From Botryotinia globosa (taxonomy: Eukaryota > Ascomycota > Leotiomycetes > Helotiales > Sclerotiniaceae), in the NCBI GenBank assembly GCA_014898425.1, contig RCSZ01000018.1:1-64000 (forward strand): DNA of 64,000 nucleotides, written 5' to 3'. Made by a program: the position numbers and the translations under genes. This document shows, one piece after another, positions 37,787 to 50,159 of this stretch. Numbering within the stretch: the first letter of the stretch is position 1; each line of letters starts with the position of its first letter. Under the pieces are notes generated by a model. It saw only the letters and a list, made by a program, of their open reading frames with translations. It searched no databases and was not told the DNA's origin.

Positions 37787-39644
37787 ATGTCAGACACAGA
37801 GAGTAGTACCTCGAATCCCAAAGATGTCCTCTATGACTCCATTCTCAGCAATCATCCAAGAGACCCCCAAGTACCCATCACCCGTACTCCCACCCATAAA
37901 TCCACACATTCCCGACGCGGCAGTACCACGCTCCAAACCAGCCCAAGCCATCTCTCGCGAAAAGAAACCCGAGATCCAAATCTCGACATCAACCTTCCCT
38001 ATCGAACACTCAGTCCCCATGCCAATCTCTCCGAATACACTGCCGAGAAAGCAGAAGGTGAAATTCCCTCTGCGAAAACAAATGGAAAGATAGATTATAA
38101 ACTCGTTACTTTCCTCCCCGATGATCCGGACAATCCTAAAAATTGGTCAAAGGCGTTTAAATGGTATATTACCATGGTGGTTGCATTGACGTGTTTTGTG
38201 GTGGCCCTCGCTTCGTCAATTATCACGGCGGATCTGATTGGAGTGAAAGAGGAATTTAACGTTTCGGAGGAGGTAGCTCTTATCAGTATCACGGTTTTTG
38301 TGATGGGCTTCGGTATTGGTATGTTGATCTTCATTCGTTGATGTATATCTTGAGTTGAAGAAAGAATGCTAACACAAATCAGGTCCAATGATGTTTGCTC
38401 CTCTTTCCGAAGTTGTCGGTCGTCGCTGGATATACGGAGTTACATTGTTCCTCGCAGTAATCTTCATCATTCCCTGCGCCGTCGCCCAAAATATCGAAAC
38501 CCTCCTCGTCTGTCGCGCTCTCGATGGAATATGGTTCTCAGCCCCCATGACCCTCGTAGGCGGCACCCTCGCCGATCTCTGGCGCACCGAAGAACGCGGT
38601 GTGCCTATGGCCGCCTTCTCCGCCGCTCCTTTCATCGGTCCCGCAATCGGTCCTCTGATCGGTGGCTTCCTCTCCGACGCAGCAGGCTGGCGCTGGCTCT
38701 ACTACATCCAAATCATCTTCGCCTTCATCGTCTGGGTCCTCATCACTTTCACGGTCCCCGAAACCTACGCCCCCACAATCCTCGCGCGACGAGCCAAGAA
38801 AATGCGCGAGCAAACCGGGCAGCCGGAACACGTCACAGAACAAGATCTCGATCTCCGACCCTTCGCCGAACGTCTCCGCATCTTCCTCATCCGTCCATTC
38901 CAACTGCTCTTCGGGGAACTCATCGTCTTCCTCATTTCCCTCTACATGAGCGTCCTCTACGGTCTCCTCTACATGTTCTTCGTCGCCTTCCCCATCGTCT
39001 ACCAAGAAGGAAAAGGTTACTCCGCTGGCACCACAGGACTCATGTTCATCCCTCTCGCTCTCGGGGTCATCGCCTCGGCTCTATGCGCTCCCATCGTAAA
39101 CCGCAATTACATGACCCAAGTACGAAAATACAACGGACATCCCCCCGCCGAAGTGAGACTCATCCCCATGATGTGTTCATGCTGGTTTATCCCCATCGGC
39201 CTCTTTATCTTCGCTTGGACTTCTTATCCGCATCTCCATTGGATCGGCCCCGCTATCGGCGGCTTTCCCGTCGGATTCGGATTCATCTTCCTCTACAACG
39301 CTGCGAATAATTATCTCGTTGATAGCTATCAACATCAAGCGGCTTCCGCGCTCGCGGCGAAAACTTTCCTGCGATCGTTTTGGGGAGCCGCGGTGGTGCT
39401 TTTCACGGAACAAATGTATGCGCGACTGGGATACCAATGGGCGAGTTCGTTGCTGGCTTTTATAGCATTGGCATGCTGTGCGATTCCGTTTGTGTTCTGG
39501 GTGTGGGGCGCGAAGATTAGAGAGAAGAGTCGCTTTGCTTATGGAGGGGAGGATGAGGAGGATGTGGGGAAGAAGGAGGAGAGGGAGAGGAGGGCGGGGG
39601 AGGAGGAGTTGGAGAGACAGAGAAGTTATGTTAGTACGCCTTAG
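37787..39644 (+). CDS. MFS transporter, DHA1 drug:H+ antiporter type
   Basis: Two exons, 37787-38318 and 38383-39644; 64-bp intron GTATGT...ATCAG with a GCTAAC branch site; in phase; 597 aa. A cytosolic Ser/Thr-rich N-terminus is followed by [14 protein letters not shown], the hallmark leading into TM1 of DHA1 proteins. About 12 membrane segments follow; a motif A-like loop [11 protein letters not shown], the TM4-5 segment [17 protein letters not shown], and a charged C-terminal tail (KKEERERR). Family members export toxins, fungicides, polyamines or secreted metabolites; the substrate cannot be read here. GC is noticeably higher in the second exon, and the long second-frame reading opposite it is a by-product. 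Confidence 0.92.
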
Positions 39645-40200
39645 GGGTTGAGGGTGTGGAGATGCTAGGTTTACAGAATGAGGGGACGGGGTGGAAAAGA
39701 TGGATGATGTAATAATTTGTACGAGAGGATGGTTAGGGATGATGATGGTAATGAAATAGGATGGTTTGTGGGCGTTACAGATGGTCATTAGAGATTCCCC
39801 ATAGATTTGTATCTTTATTCCCATATTGTAATAGTTTACTTACACCGATGGAAATCAGATATTATTAATCACACGAGAATTTTGTCATCAAATTAGATGC
39901 ATACATGTATATATACGATTCTTTTGAAATTATTCCCGCTTCATTCGTTTTACTTCATCTATCCACCACCCTTTATCATCCTCCTCATTTCCATCTTGTC
40001 ATATCCCGGCCTCCCTTCAAAATAATCCATCCACTCATTTCCTTCCCTACAATTGAGATTCAATAATTTTATATGCAGTCGATGAAAGCGAGATAATCGA
40101 TTATTGGATGATAATTAAAAGCGAAATGTTGAACCAGGAAAATATCGTCTCGTTGTTATATGAAAGTAGAATATATTTAAAATTCGATAAGTTTGGAAAA
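39645..40200. other. MFS 3' flank passing into AT-rich DNA
   Basis: No gene is supported. Composition falls to AT-rich by about 39850 and the first minisatellite units appear at about 40205. Confidence 0.5.
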
Positions 40201-40204
40201 GAAA

Positions 40205-40250
40205 TTCAATCTTAGCCTTCACATTGTCGAACCGGACTTGAATCTTAGCC
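40205..40250 (-). repeat. Detached left part of the 33-bp ubiquitin-like minisatellite
   Basis: One and a half units of the array seen at 46591-46870 (CTTAGCCTTCACATTGTCGA; ACCGGACTTGAATCTTAGCC). On the minus strand it reads VRFDNVKAKI. The transposon nest lies between this and the main array, so the insertion split the array. Confidence 0.8.
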
Positions 40251-40595
40251 CACCAGTGGGTGCACAAACTCGTGAGACTCGCTATATAGCTTCAAAAAAC
40301 AGAAAATGAGATTATCTTATAACTAAAAAGCTAATTACTATTACAATTTTGATTATATATAGTTTTCATTTATATTAATAATAGTTTTATATTTCCTGTG
40401 TAATTCTATATATCTTTTTTGAATTTCTTTTTATATAATCTTATTCTATTTATTCTGTATAACCTTTTTTAATTTATTTAATATTTTCGATTATCTTTTT
40501 CGAATTTATTATTTTAATATATTTCAAATGTTTTCTGTTGGATTCAAATCGAATAAATTAAAAGAATGAAATAGATTTTCGTTATTATATATATC

Positions 40596-43500
40596 TATCA
40601 CGGGTTCAATACGTAGTTAGGTGAATGCCTTAGACAATCACCCTCCATATAGTCGGCGCCTCCCCGCCTCCTTCTATACAACCTTATAGAATATCATATA
40701 TTTTATCTAGCATTTAGATTACATCATAATAATATATTCTATCTTTAAAAAAGTCTCATTATAATAAAAACAATTCGATTCTGAAAAGAAAATCTTTCTT
40801 CTAGTTTTTCATTTACTTAAAACAGATTTATATTTTTTATAATTTCAAAATCTTTTATACTTTTTGAAAAATCTTCATATATATTTTTATTTTTATCTTC
40901 ATTTTTATTATATCTTTATCTTTGTTTTTCTATTATAACTAATACACCAAATATTCTAAGCGCTTATTCACTATTACTTATTTTACTTAAAATATTTAAA
41001 ACTGAGATTAATAATGCTTTTAATCAATAACATTAAATTACAAGAAAATTATCTAACCTTTAAAATTATGATCTTTACAACCCCATTTCTTTATTAATAT
41101 TAATATAAAATTAAAAGAATTATCTTGTGTATAATTAATACATATATTATTAATAATAATATATTCGATTCTTTTTGATTTTTTAACAAGTATTTAAGTA
41201 AAATCTAATTATAAAATAAGTTTTTAAAATTATTATAAATAATCAACTAAATATTCAAAACAAATCACTTGAATTATTATAAGCTTAAATCGTTTTTATT
41301 CAAAAAGGGGGTAATTAACACTAAACTTTAAAAAACTTTAATTTTTTTTGAAAAAAGAAAACAAAGTTGATATTTCGATAAAAGGAGTATACTATCTGAA
41401 AATGAAGCTTAAAACTTTATTAGATAATGAACTTAATTGTTTTTGATATATAAAAAAAGAAGTTTTTATATTTAACCTCTTTTATTGATAATTATATATA
41501 TCAAAAAAAAGTAATTAATATAAATAATATTATTTATAATATTTCGATTTATATTATTAATCAGTTTTTTCTTAGCAAACTCGATGAGCTTTATATTTCA
41601 ATTGATATAATACAGAAAGCTTTAATTCGATTTAATAAATTCAAAATAATTAATAAAATGTTTTTCTTAGTTTTTTATATTCAATTAAAATATCTTAGTA
41701 TTATATATTACAAGTAACTATATAAAATAATTATAATAATAAAAAATAAAGTTTTATATAACCTTTAGCAATTATTTATATAAAATTCTAATCTTTATTT
41801 TCTTATTAATATTAATAATTAAAAGAGGAAATTAGAAGTATAAAATCAAGACCTATATAAAAATAAATATTTAATAAAATTGAAAATAAGCTTGAGTTTT
41901 ATACAACTATATACAACTATAATTAATATACTACCCACTACATTAATATTATCAGACCCTATAGATCTTAGTACTTTTAAAATATAAGATCAATAATGAA
42001 AAAAAAAATCAATTAAGTTTATACTATTATTATAAGAAAACTAATTATTTAATATAGAATTATAAAGTTAAGAAATAAGTAGATATATAACAAATGGCTA
42101 AAGAAGATTTTGGTTTTATAAACTTTTGAAAAGATTATTATAATTATATTTTAGAAATAATCATTTTTAATAAAAGATATATAATACTTTTTGAGTTTTA
42201 TTAATTTCTATTCATAATTTATAAAGAACTTTTCGAAGATGTATTAATCTTTTTATAGTCTATTATAAAAGAATTTTGATTAGAATTAGAATATATCATA
42301 TAAAAACATTTTCATTATATTCAAAGATATATTTATAATAATTCTAATTCTCATATATTTTGATTATAATAAGTAAACAATCTTGAAAATAAATACCTCA
42401 GATTAAATATATATAAAAATACTTTCTTAATATAATTTCAATAATCTTCTAAGATTAATAGCTTATTTTTCAACAAAATATTTTATAATAAAATATAATT
42501 ATAAGATTTATAATAAAAAGCTTTTTGCAATTATTAAGTTTATAAAAAAATAGCAATCAGAATTTCAAGGTTTGTAGTAGGAATTTGAAATTTTTATTGA
42601 TTATAAGAATTTGAAGTATTTTATTATAACAAAAACTCTTAATCAATAATAAATTGGTTAATTCGAATTCCTTTTTTATTATAATTTTCGGATAATCTAT
42701 TAATTAAGATTCAGAATTATTCGATTAAATATTTTAATTTAGAAAAAAGAGAATTAATCAAGTTTTACAATTAGAGATAAAAAATAATTAAAGAATAAAA
42801 AGCATATAATTTTATTAATAAACAATTTTGAATATTAATCTTTATAATAAATTGAAAGCTATTATTTATTTGATATTAATAAATCTTATTGTATTTAGAG
42901 ATAATAAATTAATTAATAAACTTATTAATAATATTTATAAGAAATTGAATATAACTCAACAATTCATAATAATAATTAAAGATTAATAGGTGAAAAAGTG
43001 ATTAATAGAATTCAGAAAAACATTTCGAATTGTTATATAAGATTGTTATATAATAAATAATAGAATATATTATTAAAAGAGATTATAAATTCTATTAAAT
43101 AATAAATTGAAAATCTAAATTATTTATGAAATAAATTCCTCTGGCTTAATTAAATATTTGAGGTGAATTAAAATAATAAATCTTTATTTCTCAAAACTAT
43201 TAGTAGTTGTAAATACATTAGAAGATTGTTTTATACATATAAACATATAAGCTTTATATTTATACAAAATCATTAAAATTGACTTTATTAGATTTTCTAT
43301 GTTTATTATTAATTCTTTTCCAAGTTTAGTCTAATATATTAATAGATTATATTATATTATTCCTAAATGATATTTATTACAATTTTATTTATAAGTATAT
43401 TCTAGTTATTATTTATTGATTAATTAAAATAAAGAATTTTATAGGGATTCGAATATTTATTATAAAAAAGCTTGTCAATATTTTTATTGATTATGTTTAT

Positions 43501-45473
43501 ATTTTGTATAATCTATTAAATAATATTATTTTTGATTATGATATATAATTTATTTTTGGTTTATGATTTCAATTAATAAAACGATTAATAATAATTTTCT
43601 AATATTTGTTAGTATTTTATTTGTAAATAGATGGGTAAACAAAACGAATAAATTTGGTTTTAAAGTAATATTTATAGGTTTTTGTAAATTTTTATTAAGA
43701 TAATTGTCGTTGGTCACTCGCTTAGCGTGGGATAAGCTAAGCCGAATTGGGAATAGTATTAAAATAATACTATATTGAAAGCTTAGGCTAGTAGAATAGA
43801 TAGAATTTATTATTAAATTATATTGTATTATATATTCATGTGTATATATAAAAATGAGTACTAGAAAAAGATCTGAATATAGAGATCCAAGCCACTTATT
43901 TATGCTTTTTCCTACCCCCTATACATAGATGGTGTAAGTTTATAATACATATATAACATACTTGAAATTTCTGATTTTGTAATCAATTTTATCAATTTTC
44001 TTTATTGATTTGTAATCAATTTTTATAATAAAAAAAAAGAAAAATAATATTATATAAGATTACATCTGTCATTCCGTATTCGGACTAGCTCCTATGTTAT
44101 ATTTCAAATTTTTCAAAATAATGAATTATTATTTTGAATAAAGAATTAATAAAGGATTTCCTTTTTAATAAAGAACTTTTTATTTTATTTTTATAATAAT
44201 ATTCTTCCTTATATAAAGAGAATAAAGAATATAAGAAATTTTTCTTATATTATTGAATTTTTATTATTTTATTATAATGATAGAATTTTATTATTATAAT
44301 TAGTTCCCTTAATATTATAATAATATTAAGTGATTTAATTAATATTTATTAAAAACAATAATAATTAAATGCAATAATTATTTTTAATCAAATTTGTATT
44401 AAATAATATAATCTTAGAGATTATTAACTATTTATGATTTTTTATTAATTATAGATTTAAATTATATATTAGTATTGAATTTAGTAAACTCTATCTACCA
44501 GATATAATTATAATATAGAAATAAGAGTTTTTTAAGGGAAATAAAAAATTGTGGAACAAAATAAAAAGAATTTTATTATAATTATAAGCTTTTATTCAAT
44601 AAGTAATTGTAATATATAAAAAATATCTAAATTAATATTATATTGATTTACTATATTATTATATAAGCCAAAAAGTATTGATAAATATTAAAAATATAAA
44701 AACCTTTTAAAAAATAAACAAACTAAATAATTAATAAATAAGATTATATAAAATTATAAAAATTTATCTTTATTTTTATTTTATTTAATTGTTAATTAGT
44801 ATTCATATATATTCTGTTTCTCATTATTTATTACTTATATCTATTATCAACAAAATATATTTCTTAAAATAAATTATAATCAATGAATTAGAGTCAATTA
44901 TTATTAAGAATAAAATCCTCAAAAAAAGAATAATATAAATAAATCTTTAAAGGAATAATAAATAATTATAAAGAAAATAATTGTTATTATTTAATCAAAT
45001 GAAAATATTGTATATTTATTTAATAATCAAAACAAATAAAATAATATTAATAAAATATTATGGTATATATCTAAAGAAACTTAGTTTATTGAGATGAGTA
45101 TTCAACAATCTTAAAGCAAAAATAATCCTATTATTAATATTAGAATATTTCAAAAAGATATAAGGAGTTTATAGATTAATTTGTAAAAAGAAAGTCAAAT
45201 TAGAAAAAGATATTTAAACTATTAATTCAACGAATCTAATTATTTTTTAAATTTAAATATAATATTAAGCTATATAATAATAAACCATATAATAAATTTA
45301 GCTTACTTAAAATAAATAAGTCTTTGAGGAGGGATACTATTATGAATTTAATATATAGTTAGATGAATACTTTGAACAATCATTTTTTATATAAATGATG
45401 CCTCCCCGCTTTCTCCTATATAATCTTATAGAATATCATATATCTTACCTAGTATCCAGACCGTACCGTGATA
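40596..45473 (+). mobile_element. Second Ty3/Gypsy LTR retrotransposon, RIP-degraded
   Basis: Direct repeats of 136 bp, 40596-40731 and 45338-45473, flanked by identical 5-bp target duplications ATATC (40591-40595 and 45474-45478). A GAGGAGGG polypurine tract lies just before the 3' LTR. A degraded RNase H block on the + strand at about 42601-42690 reads YKNLKYF ... FEFLFYYNF, the same block as in the first Gypsy element. Stop codons throughout. A solo LTR (43705-44360) is inserted in it. Confidence 0.88.
43705..44360 (+). mobile_element. Solo LTR, copy 2 of three
   Basis: 656 bp, TGTCGTTGGTCACTCG...AAAAACAATA, with a perfect 5-bp target duplication ATAAT on both sides (43700-43704 and 44361-44365). 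It is the innermost layer of the nest. Confidence 0.88.
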
Positions 45474-46567
45474 ATATCTCTAAGCTTTTATATAAAATTA
45501 TATTTAATAAAATTATAAAAACTATCATTATTCTTTATTAAAAACTATTTATATATAGAATTTTTTGCTTATAATCTTTCAATTGCTTTTATATAAATTA
45601 AAAGTAATTATTTAATATAATATTCATAAATCATTATAATATCTTGAAACTTAATATTTTTAGAATATAGCTTTTTAGTTTCCTATGTACAAATATACTT
45701 TTTATAGAAACTATAACTTTCAATCTTAAAATATATTCTAGATTTTGATTCAGACTTAAATTTATCTATATATTCCTCTTTATTATAATAAAATCCAAGA
45801 TTTTCAGCTTTTTTTTTCGAACATGATTTATATTTTATAATAGATTTTATTATCTTTTAATAAAAGATATTTTACTATATTTTTTTATTTATATTGAGTT
45901 TCAGTTTCTTTTAGGATTTTTCCTTTCCTTATAAAAATAAAATCTATATACATTTCATCTATATATATAATATATTTCTAAAATCCTTTTATAATATTAT
46001 ATTTATATATATTACCGAAAATAATACGTTTCTTATACTATCGATTATCAATATATTTTTCTGAATAAATAGTTTTATAATATTAATCTTGATTTGTAAA
46101 TTTCTTTAAAAAAAATTGTAATATATAATGTTTTATTTTTAATTTGAAATATTCAATTATTATTTTGTAAGTTTTAATTCATAATTTATTTTAAAAAAAA
46201 CAAAATAAGTATTTTACAAGTGTTTTTATTGATTGAAATAGATTCTCTTATATTCTTTGAAAATTTGTAAGTTTGCTTTTATATTTTTTGATCTCATATT
46301 TTTCTTTTATAGATTTATTGATATTCTATTACTTTTGAAAGTTTTAAATGTATTATAATAGAAGTTATAATTTTTTTATAATATAGTTTATCGAATTTTT
46401 GATAGAATTTGAATTTTTTAAATGTTTTGTATTTACAAACTAATATTCTATTAAGAGGAGTAGTTTTATAATACATAGTTTATATAAAAGGAGATAATAT
46501 TGAATTGATTTAATTGTTTATATTTGAGGTTGTTTTATCTATATAAATATTTAGGATTTCGTGAGTC

Positions 46568-47788
46568 TCACAAGTCCGTGCACCCACTAATGGCCTTCAA
46601 AATGTCGAATCGGACTTGAATCTTGGCCTTCACAGTGTCGAACCGGACTTGAATCTTGGCCTTCACAGTGTCGAACCGGACTTGAATCTTGGCCTTCACA
46701 ATGTCGAACCAGACTTGAATCTTGGCCTTCACAGTGTCGAACCGGACTTGAATCTTGGCCTTCACAATGTCGAACCAGACTTGAATCTTGGCCTTCACAG
46801 TGTCGAACCGGACTTGAATCTTGGCCTTCACAATGTCGAACCAGACTTGAATCTTGGCCTTCACAGATTCCTCATCTAACTTCCTGATTGCGCATTCGTC
46901 GTCCTTGCGATTGCATCTTACAGCCTGCTGTACTTGATGTCCTCGTATCGTGTGTACTTCATCAGGTTCAGGCCAATATCAGTTTGAGTGGTTAGATAAA
47001 GGCTTAGAGAATGTGGGTGGTCTTGAGTCCTGCTTAATTGCGATAACGAACGAGACCTTGACCTGCGAAGGAAAGCGGCGGATGCTGATATTTGCTGTTG
47101 TGGTGGTATTGGAGACTAGTTGTATTGGTTTGTGTGATGAGAGGGTCTTGGATCTTGGCCTTGATGTTGTCGGGAAGACATGGATCTTGGCCTTGATGTT
47201 GCTCTCAGTGGTGTAATGACACTAAAAATGTGGGAATGATCATGCGCAAGCATAGCACTAATTTGAATATGATCGTGATAACCGGTCTGTTCCTTGCATG
47301 GCAAGGAGTCAGAAGCCAGGAAATAATCGCGGAAAACCGTAGTCTTGAATTGTGATTTCGAAACAAAGAGTGACTCCATTTGGATGTTGTAATCACTCAA
47401 GATGCGGGAATCCTCAAGTTGCTTTCCGGTGGGAACACACTTGGATCTTGGCCTTGATTATCCATTTGCCTCCGCTATGTTAGAGTCCTAAAAATCCATC
47501 ACGAGTAGTCGTAGCTTTCGACTCCGGTAATGATTATTGAGAGAATTCGCTTTTCTGATGAGTACGTCGTGTGTAAATCGTACATATTAAAATATTGTTG
47601 TTGTCGTGTCTAGATGATAGATGAGCATGTTGTAGCAAAAGAAAAGGGGTAGTATTATTTACCTTTGTATTGTTGTAAATGATTTCCTCCACAGGCAAAG
47701 CCTTTGGATGTTGTAATCGGAGAGAAAACAAACATCAAGTTGCTTTCCGTCGGAACTAACCACCCATAATATTGTAGTCGGAAAGACT
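46568..47788 (-). pseudogene. Decayed ubiquitin-derived gene
   Basis: Minus-strand pieces in order from 47788 downward: SLSDYNI; GKQLDVCFLSDYNIQ (about 47757-47712); KAKIQV then, in another frame, GKQLEDSRILSDYNIQMES (about 47460-47372); two KAKI units 32 bp apart (47195-47150); and an exon-like reading from TTTTTAG near 47223 through QLVSNTTTTANISIRRF, WPEPDEVHTIRGHQVQQAV and CNRKDDECAIRKLDEES into the 33-bp array. These fragments match ubiquitin (KAKIQ...GKQLEDGRTLSDYNIQKES) with the 15 or so residues between the two blocks missing. A TGA at 46979-46981 and frameshifts break it. The parent was probably a ubiquitin-repeat gene or a Ubl fusion like the one at 60340-61919. Confidence 0.6.
46591..46870 (-). 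repeat. 33-bp minisatellite with ubiquitin-like coding units
   Basis: Eight complete units and a partial. In the later part units alternate (GTGTCGAACCGG / ATGTCGAACCAG), giving a 66-bp higher-order repeat. On the minus strand each unit codes for VKAKIQVRFDT or VKAKIQVWFDI with no stop. The VKAKIQ core equals ubiquitin residues around Lys27-Lys29. Confidence 0.85.
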
Positions 47789-48564
47789 ACACATATAATG
47801 AGGGTTATATCAAGATAACTCTTGAGTTTTTGCCATTTTCCTTCCTGTAGATCCCAGGCTTCAGCAGGAGGTCCGTGTTTTAGAGTCTAGCGATAAAAAT
47901 ATTGTGCCGAGAGATTGAAGGGAGTGCGAAAGGGAATCCCCCTGTTTTTCGTACTCACTCCCAGCCTCAAGCATAAGAACTCTAAGACAACGCGGGCACC
48001 AGCTCGCACACCATCAAATCAAAACAAACACCGAAGTGTATGAAGATCATGACAGCTTTCCAACCCGCCGAACACATGGGATCCACAGTTAATAATGTGA
48101 ACATCATTCTTCACAGGACTTTGTTCACATTACCAAAAAAGGGAGGCATGAGGGGTTAAGTAACATTACTAACCACTCCGCTAAGGGATCGTTCCCAACG
48201 AGGGTGGTTTGTCATTAAATGTAAAATATATAGTTGATACCGAACACTAGCCTCATTCGCAGATAGTGATTAGCGAACTGGGAATGAAGGTACAATGTAC
48301 ATGAGTTCAGATTACTGTCCAAAAGTGAGACGCTTTCGATGTTCGAAAGTCTTTTGATGTCCGAAAGTCTTTTGATGTCTGAGAGCAAATGAATACGTGG
48401 AGGTAGTTTAAATCGAAGGCTTTCAATGTTTGAATGTACTCAGATTTATGAAACTATCGTGGGATTGGAAGATATTTCATTCTCTAGAGTCATCCAAACT
48501 ATGAAAATAGTCTGATGTGTGGGCATGGTACAACGATCGAAGTAAACTCAGCACTCAAATTATC
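47789..48564. other. Accessory spacer with short direct repeats
   Basis: No gene is recognised. A three-fold TTTGATGTCCGAAAGTC-like repeat lies at about 48330-48385. An inverted repeat TAATGTGAAC ... GTTCACATTA with a ~20-base loop lies at about 48093-48132. Confidence 0.4.
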
Positions 48565-48806
48565 TTATGCTACATTCGGATCTTGAGATTGAATGACTTT
48601 GTTCTCAGACTGTACACCAGAGTGTTCAATAGTTGAATCGGTACGATCTACCTGATAGGATAAAGCGTTGATCTAAAGGTTCATCATGTTAGCTCAAATT
48701 ATCATAAGAGATGATAAACACTAACTTGAGAAGCGTCTTGGGTCTGCACATGATTGGTTGTGAAAGCTTTGAGCTGATCGGTCCTTTCCAGTTCTTCTTC
48801 AGACAT
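48565..48806 (-). CDS. Small two-exon protein, unknown function
   Basis: Exons 48806-48726 and 48672-48565 with a 53-bp intron (GTTAGT...CTTTAG); phases agree and the product is 62 aa, MSEEELERTDQLKAFTTNHV followed by QTQDASQINALSYQ and ending SENKVIQSQDPNVA. It is hydrophilic and acidic, with no signal or membrane segment. Codon-level coherence across the splice is the evidence. An in-frame TGA lies 8 codons before the ATG, so the start is set. Not recognised as any family. It is too short in each exon for simple frame searches. It could also be the remnant of a longer gene. Confidence 0.55.
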
Positions 48807-49509
48807 AATTCTCGAGCTATGAGCATCGGTTCAGGAGGAACAGAAGGTATCTTATTAATTGATAGAGCTTGTGCATCGAAGTCTTAAGTGGCGATGATTG
48901 TCGTAGGAGTTGTCAAGCCTTAGCCTCATGATCCAAGGCGAAAGGAATTTCTAGGTGAATTCAATCTTCCTCGATAGGATTGATCTGTTCGGAGAACAAA
49001 TAGAAGATTACTCAACTCCATATTCATTTTGATGGATACAGAAGTTGAAAAGAAATCTAGAATTGCAGGGGAAGTGCAGACTTTTATACCTCAAGTCAAA
49101 ACGATGATTTTCAAGCTAAAATTGCGTCATTTGCCTAAGCTCACTACTTAGGACTCTAATTTCAATACTATCGATTTTTGTAGATCTTTTTCAGATCACA
49201 AGAGTCGATTTAGTGAAGTTTGATCATATTTACCTCTTTAAGAAGAGCTTGGCATGCGACTAGTGAAGTTGACGGCTATCATTATACGTGTCCTTTATCG
49301 ACGAATCAAACATTTTCCTCGATGCTCACTCGTTGACATCCATTTTTCACTCCCCTCAATGTGTATCTAAAGTCTGTAAATCATCGCCTTAGAGTCGATG
49401 AATACATTCTGATCAAGAACTAGTTCGATACATAAATGATACATAGGAAATGGCTGTTTGTTCGATTTACTAATAAGTAAATCTCTGATAAAGTAAGAAT
49501 TTAGCACAG

Positions 49510-49712
49510 TCACATTTGGTAATAATTATGAGGAACTTCCACCAAAGATGAAACTAGACCCAGAATATCCTGAATTTCATTCACTTCTGTTTTTCCTGCC
49601 TTGACGGCTTCATAAGCAGACTTTGTTAGTAAATCGAGCTTTTTGTATCAGGTTAGACTTCAAAGTATCGGCAGTGACATCACAAAAAGTCTATTGAATT
49701 TTTTGAAATCCA
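49510..49712 (-). pseudogene. Gene fragment with a frameshift in an A run
   Basis: Minus strand. A reading DVTADTLKSNLIQK (from about 49682) continues after five A bases in another frame as LDLLTKSAYEAVKAGKTEV and NEIQDILGLVSSLVE to a TGA at 49510. One extra A would explain the break. The amphipathic helical pattern resembles N-terminal regions of fungal signalling proteins, but I do not assign a family. The 5' end is not resolved. Confidence 0.5.
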
Positions 49713-49831
49713 TCGCGCGTTGTTAACCTAATACTAATTTACAACTTCATTTGGTACCAGATCGATCTTGCCCATCCGACGCCTGGAAAAATATTAGGAA
49801 AATACGTTAGTGGTGTCCATGGAGCCATTTG

Positions 49832-50152
49832 CTATGGTAAATGTTGATGGGGAGGAATTGGGCGAGGCAATTGATATCTTCGTAGTCTTAAATTTTTGCA
49901 AAACTTGTTGATATTTCTAAAGCGAGGCGGCTTCAGAGGTTTCTCGTTCCATCCTTTCATGAATTGTAGTGAAATGTAAGCGTCATCAGCAATATCATCA
50001 GTGTAGCTAAGCCAACCCTCTATATACTGTAATGAGATGTAGGCATCATCATCAATGTCATCAGTATAGCCCCAAAGCTTGGAACCTGGGGTCAATATAT
50101 GGGTGATCATCCCTCTCTCGTTGTTCACGTCACTGAGAAAGAGGCTCTTCAT
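49832..50152 (-). other. Short frame with a 22-residue internal duplication
   Basis: Lies just downstream of the LPxPIREIVYE-type pseudogene on the same strand. It holds two tandem copies, GYTDDIDDDAYISLQYIEGW and SYTDDIADDAYISLQFMKGW. It may be a decayed 3' exon of that gene; the reading between them is broken by a TGA. Low confidence as a separate gene. Confidence 0.3.
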
Positions 50153-50159
50153 ACCAAGC

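Larger units (their letters stand above)
40251..46590. mobile_element. TIR transposon hosting a nested Gypsy element
   Basis: Inverted ends of about 30 bp: left CACCAGTGGGTGCACAAACT...GTGAGACTCGC (40251-40282) and right GTGAGTCTCACAAGTCCGTG CACCCACT (46561-46590). Most end differences are transitions. Removing the nested LTR element leaves about 1.4 kb of AT-rich sequence (40283-40590 and 45479-46560) with no readable transposase. Superfamily and target duplication are not resolved. It sits inside the 33-bp minisatellite. Confidence 0.75.

Noticed and set aside
38366..39310. 314-codon Arg/His-rich frame in the MFS gene
   Set aside because: Alternate frame of a GC-rich exon; the overlapping frame has clear MFS transmembrane and motif sequence.
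46591..46870. CRISPR-like 33-bp array
   Set aside because: Units are directly adjacent without spacers, and the organism is a fungus.
46616..46879. Plus-strand frame of LNLGLHSVEPD repeats
   Set aside because: Mirror of the minus-strand VKAKIQ array; the minus reading continues into ubiquitin-like sequence, the plus reading does not.
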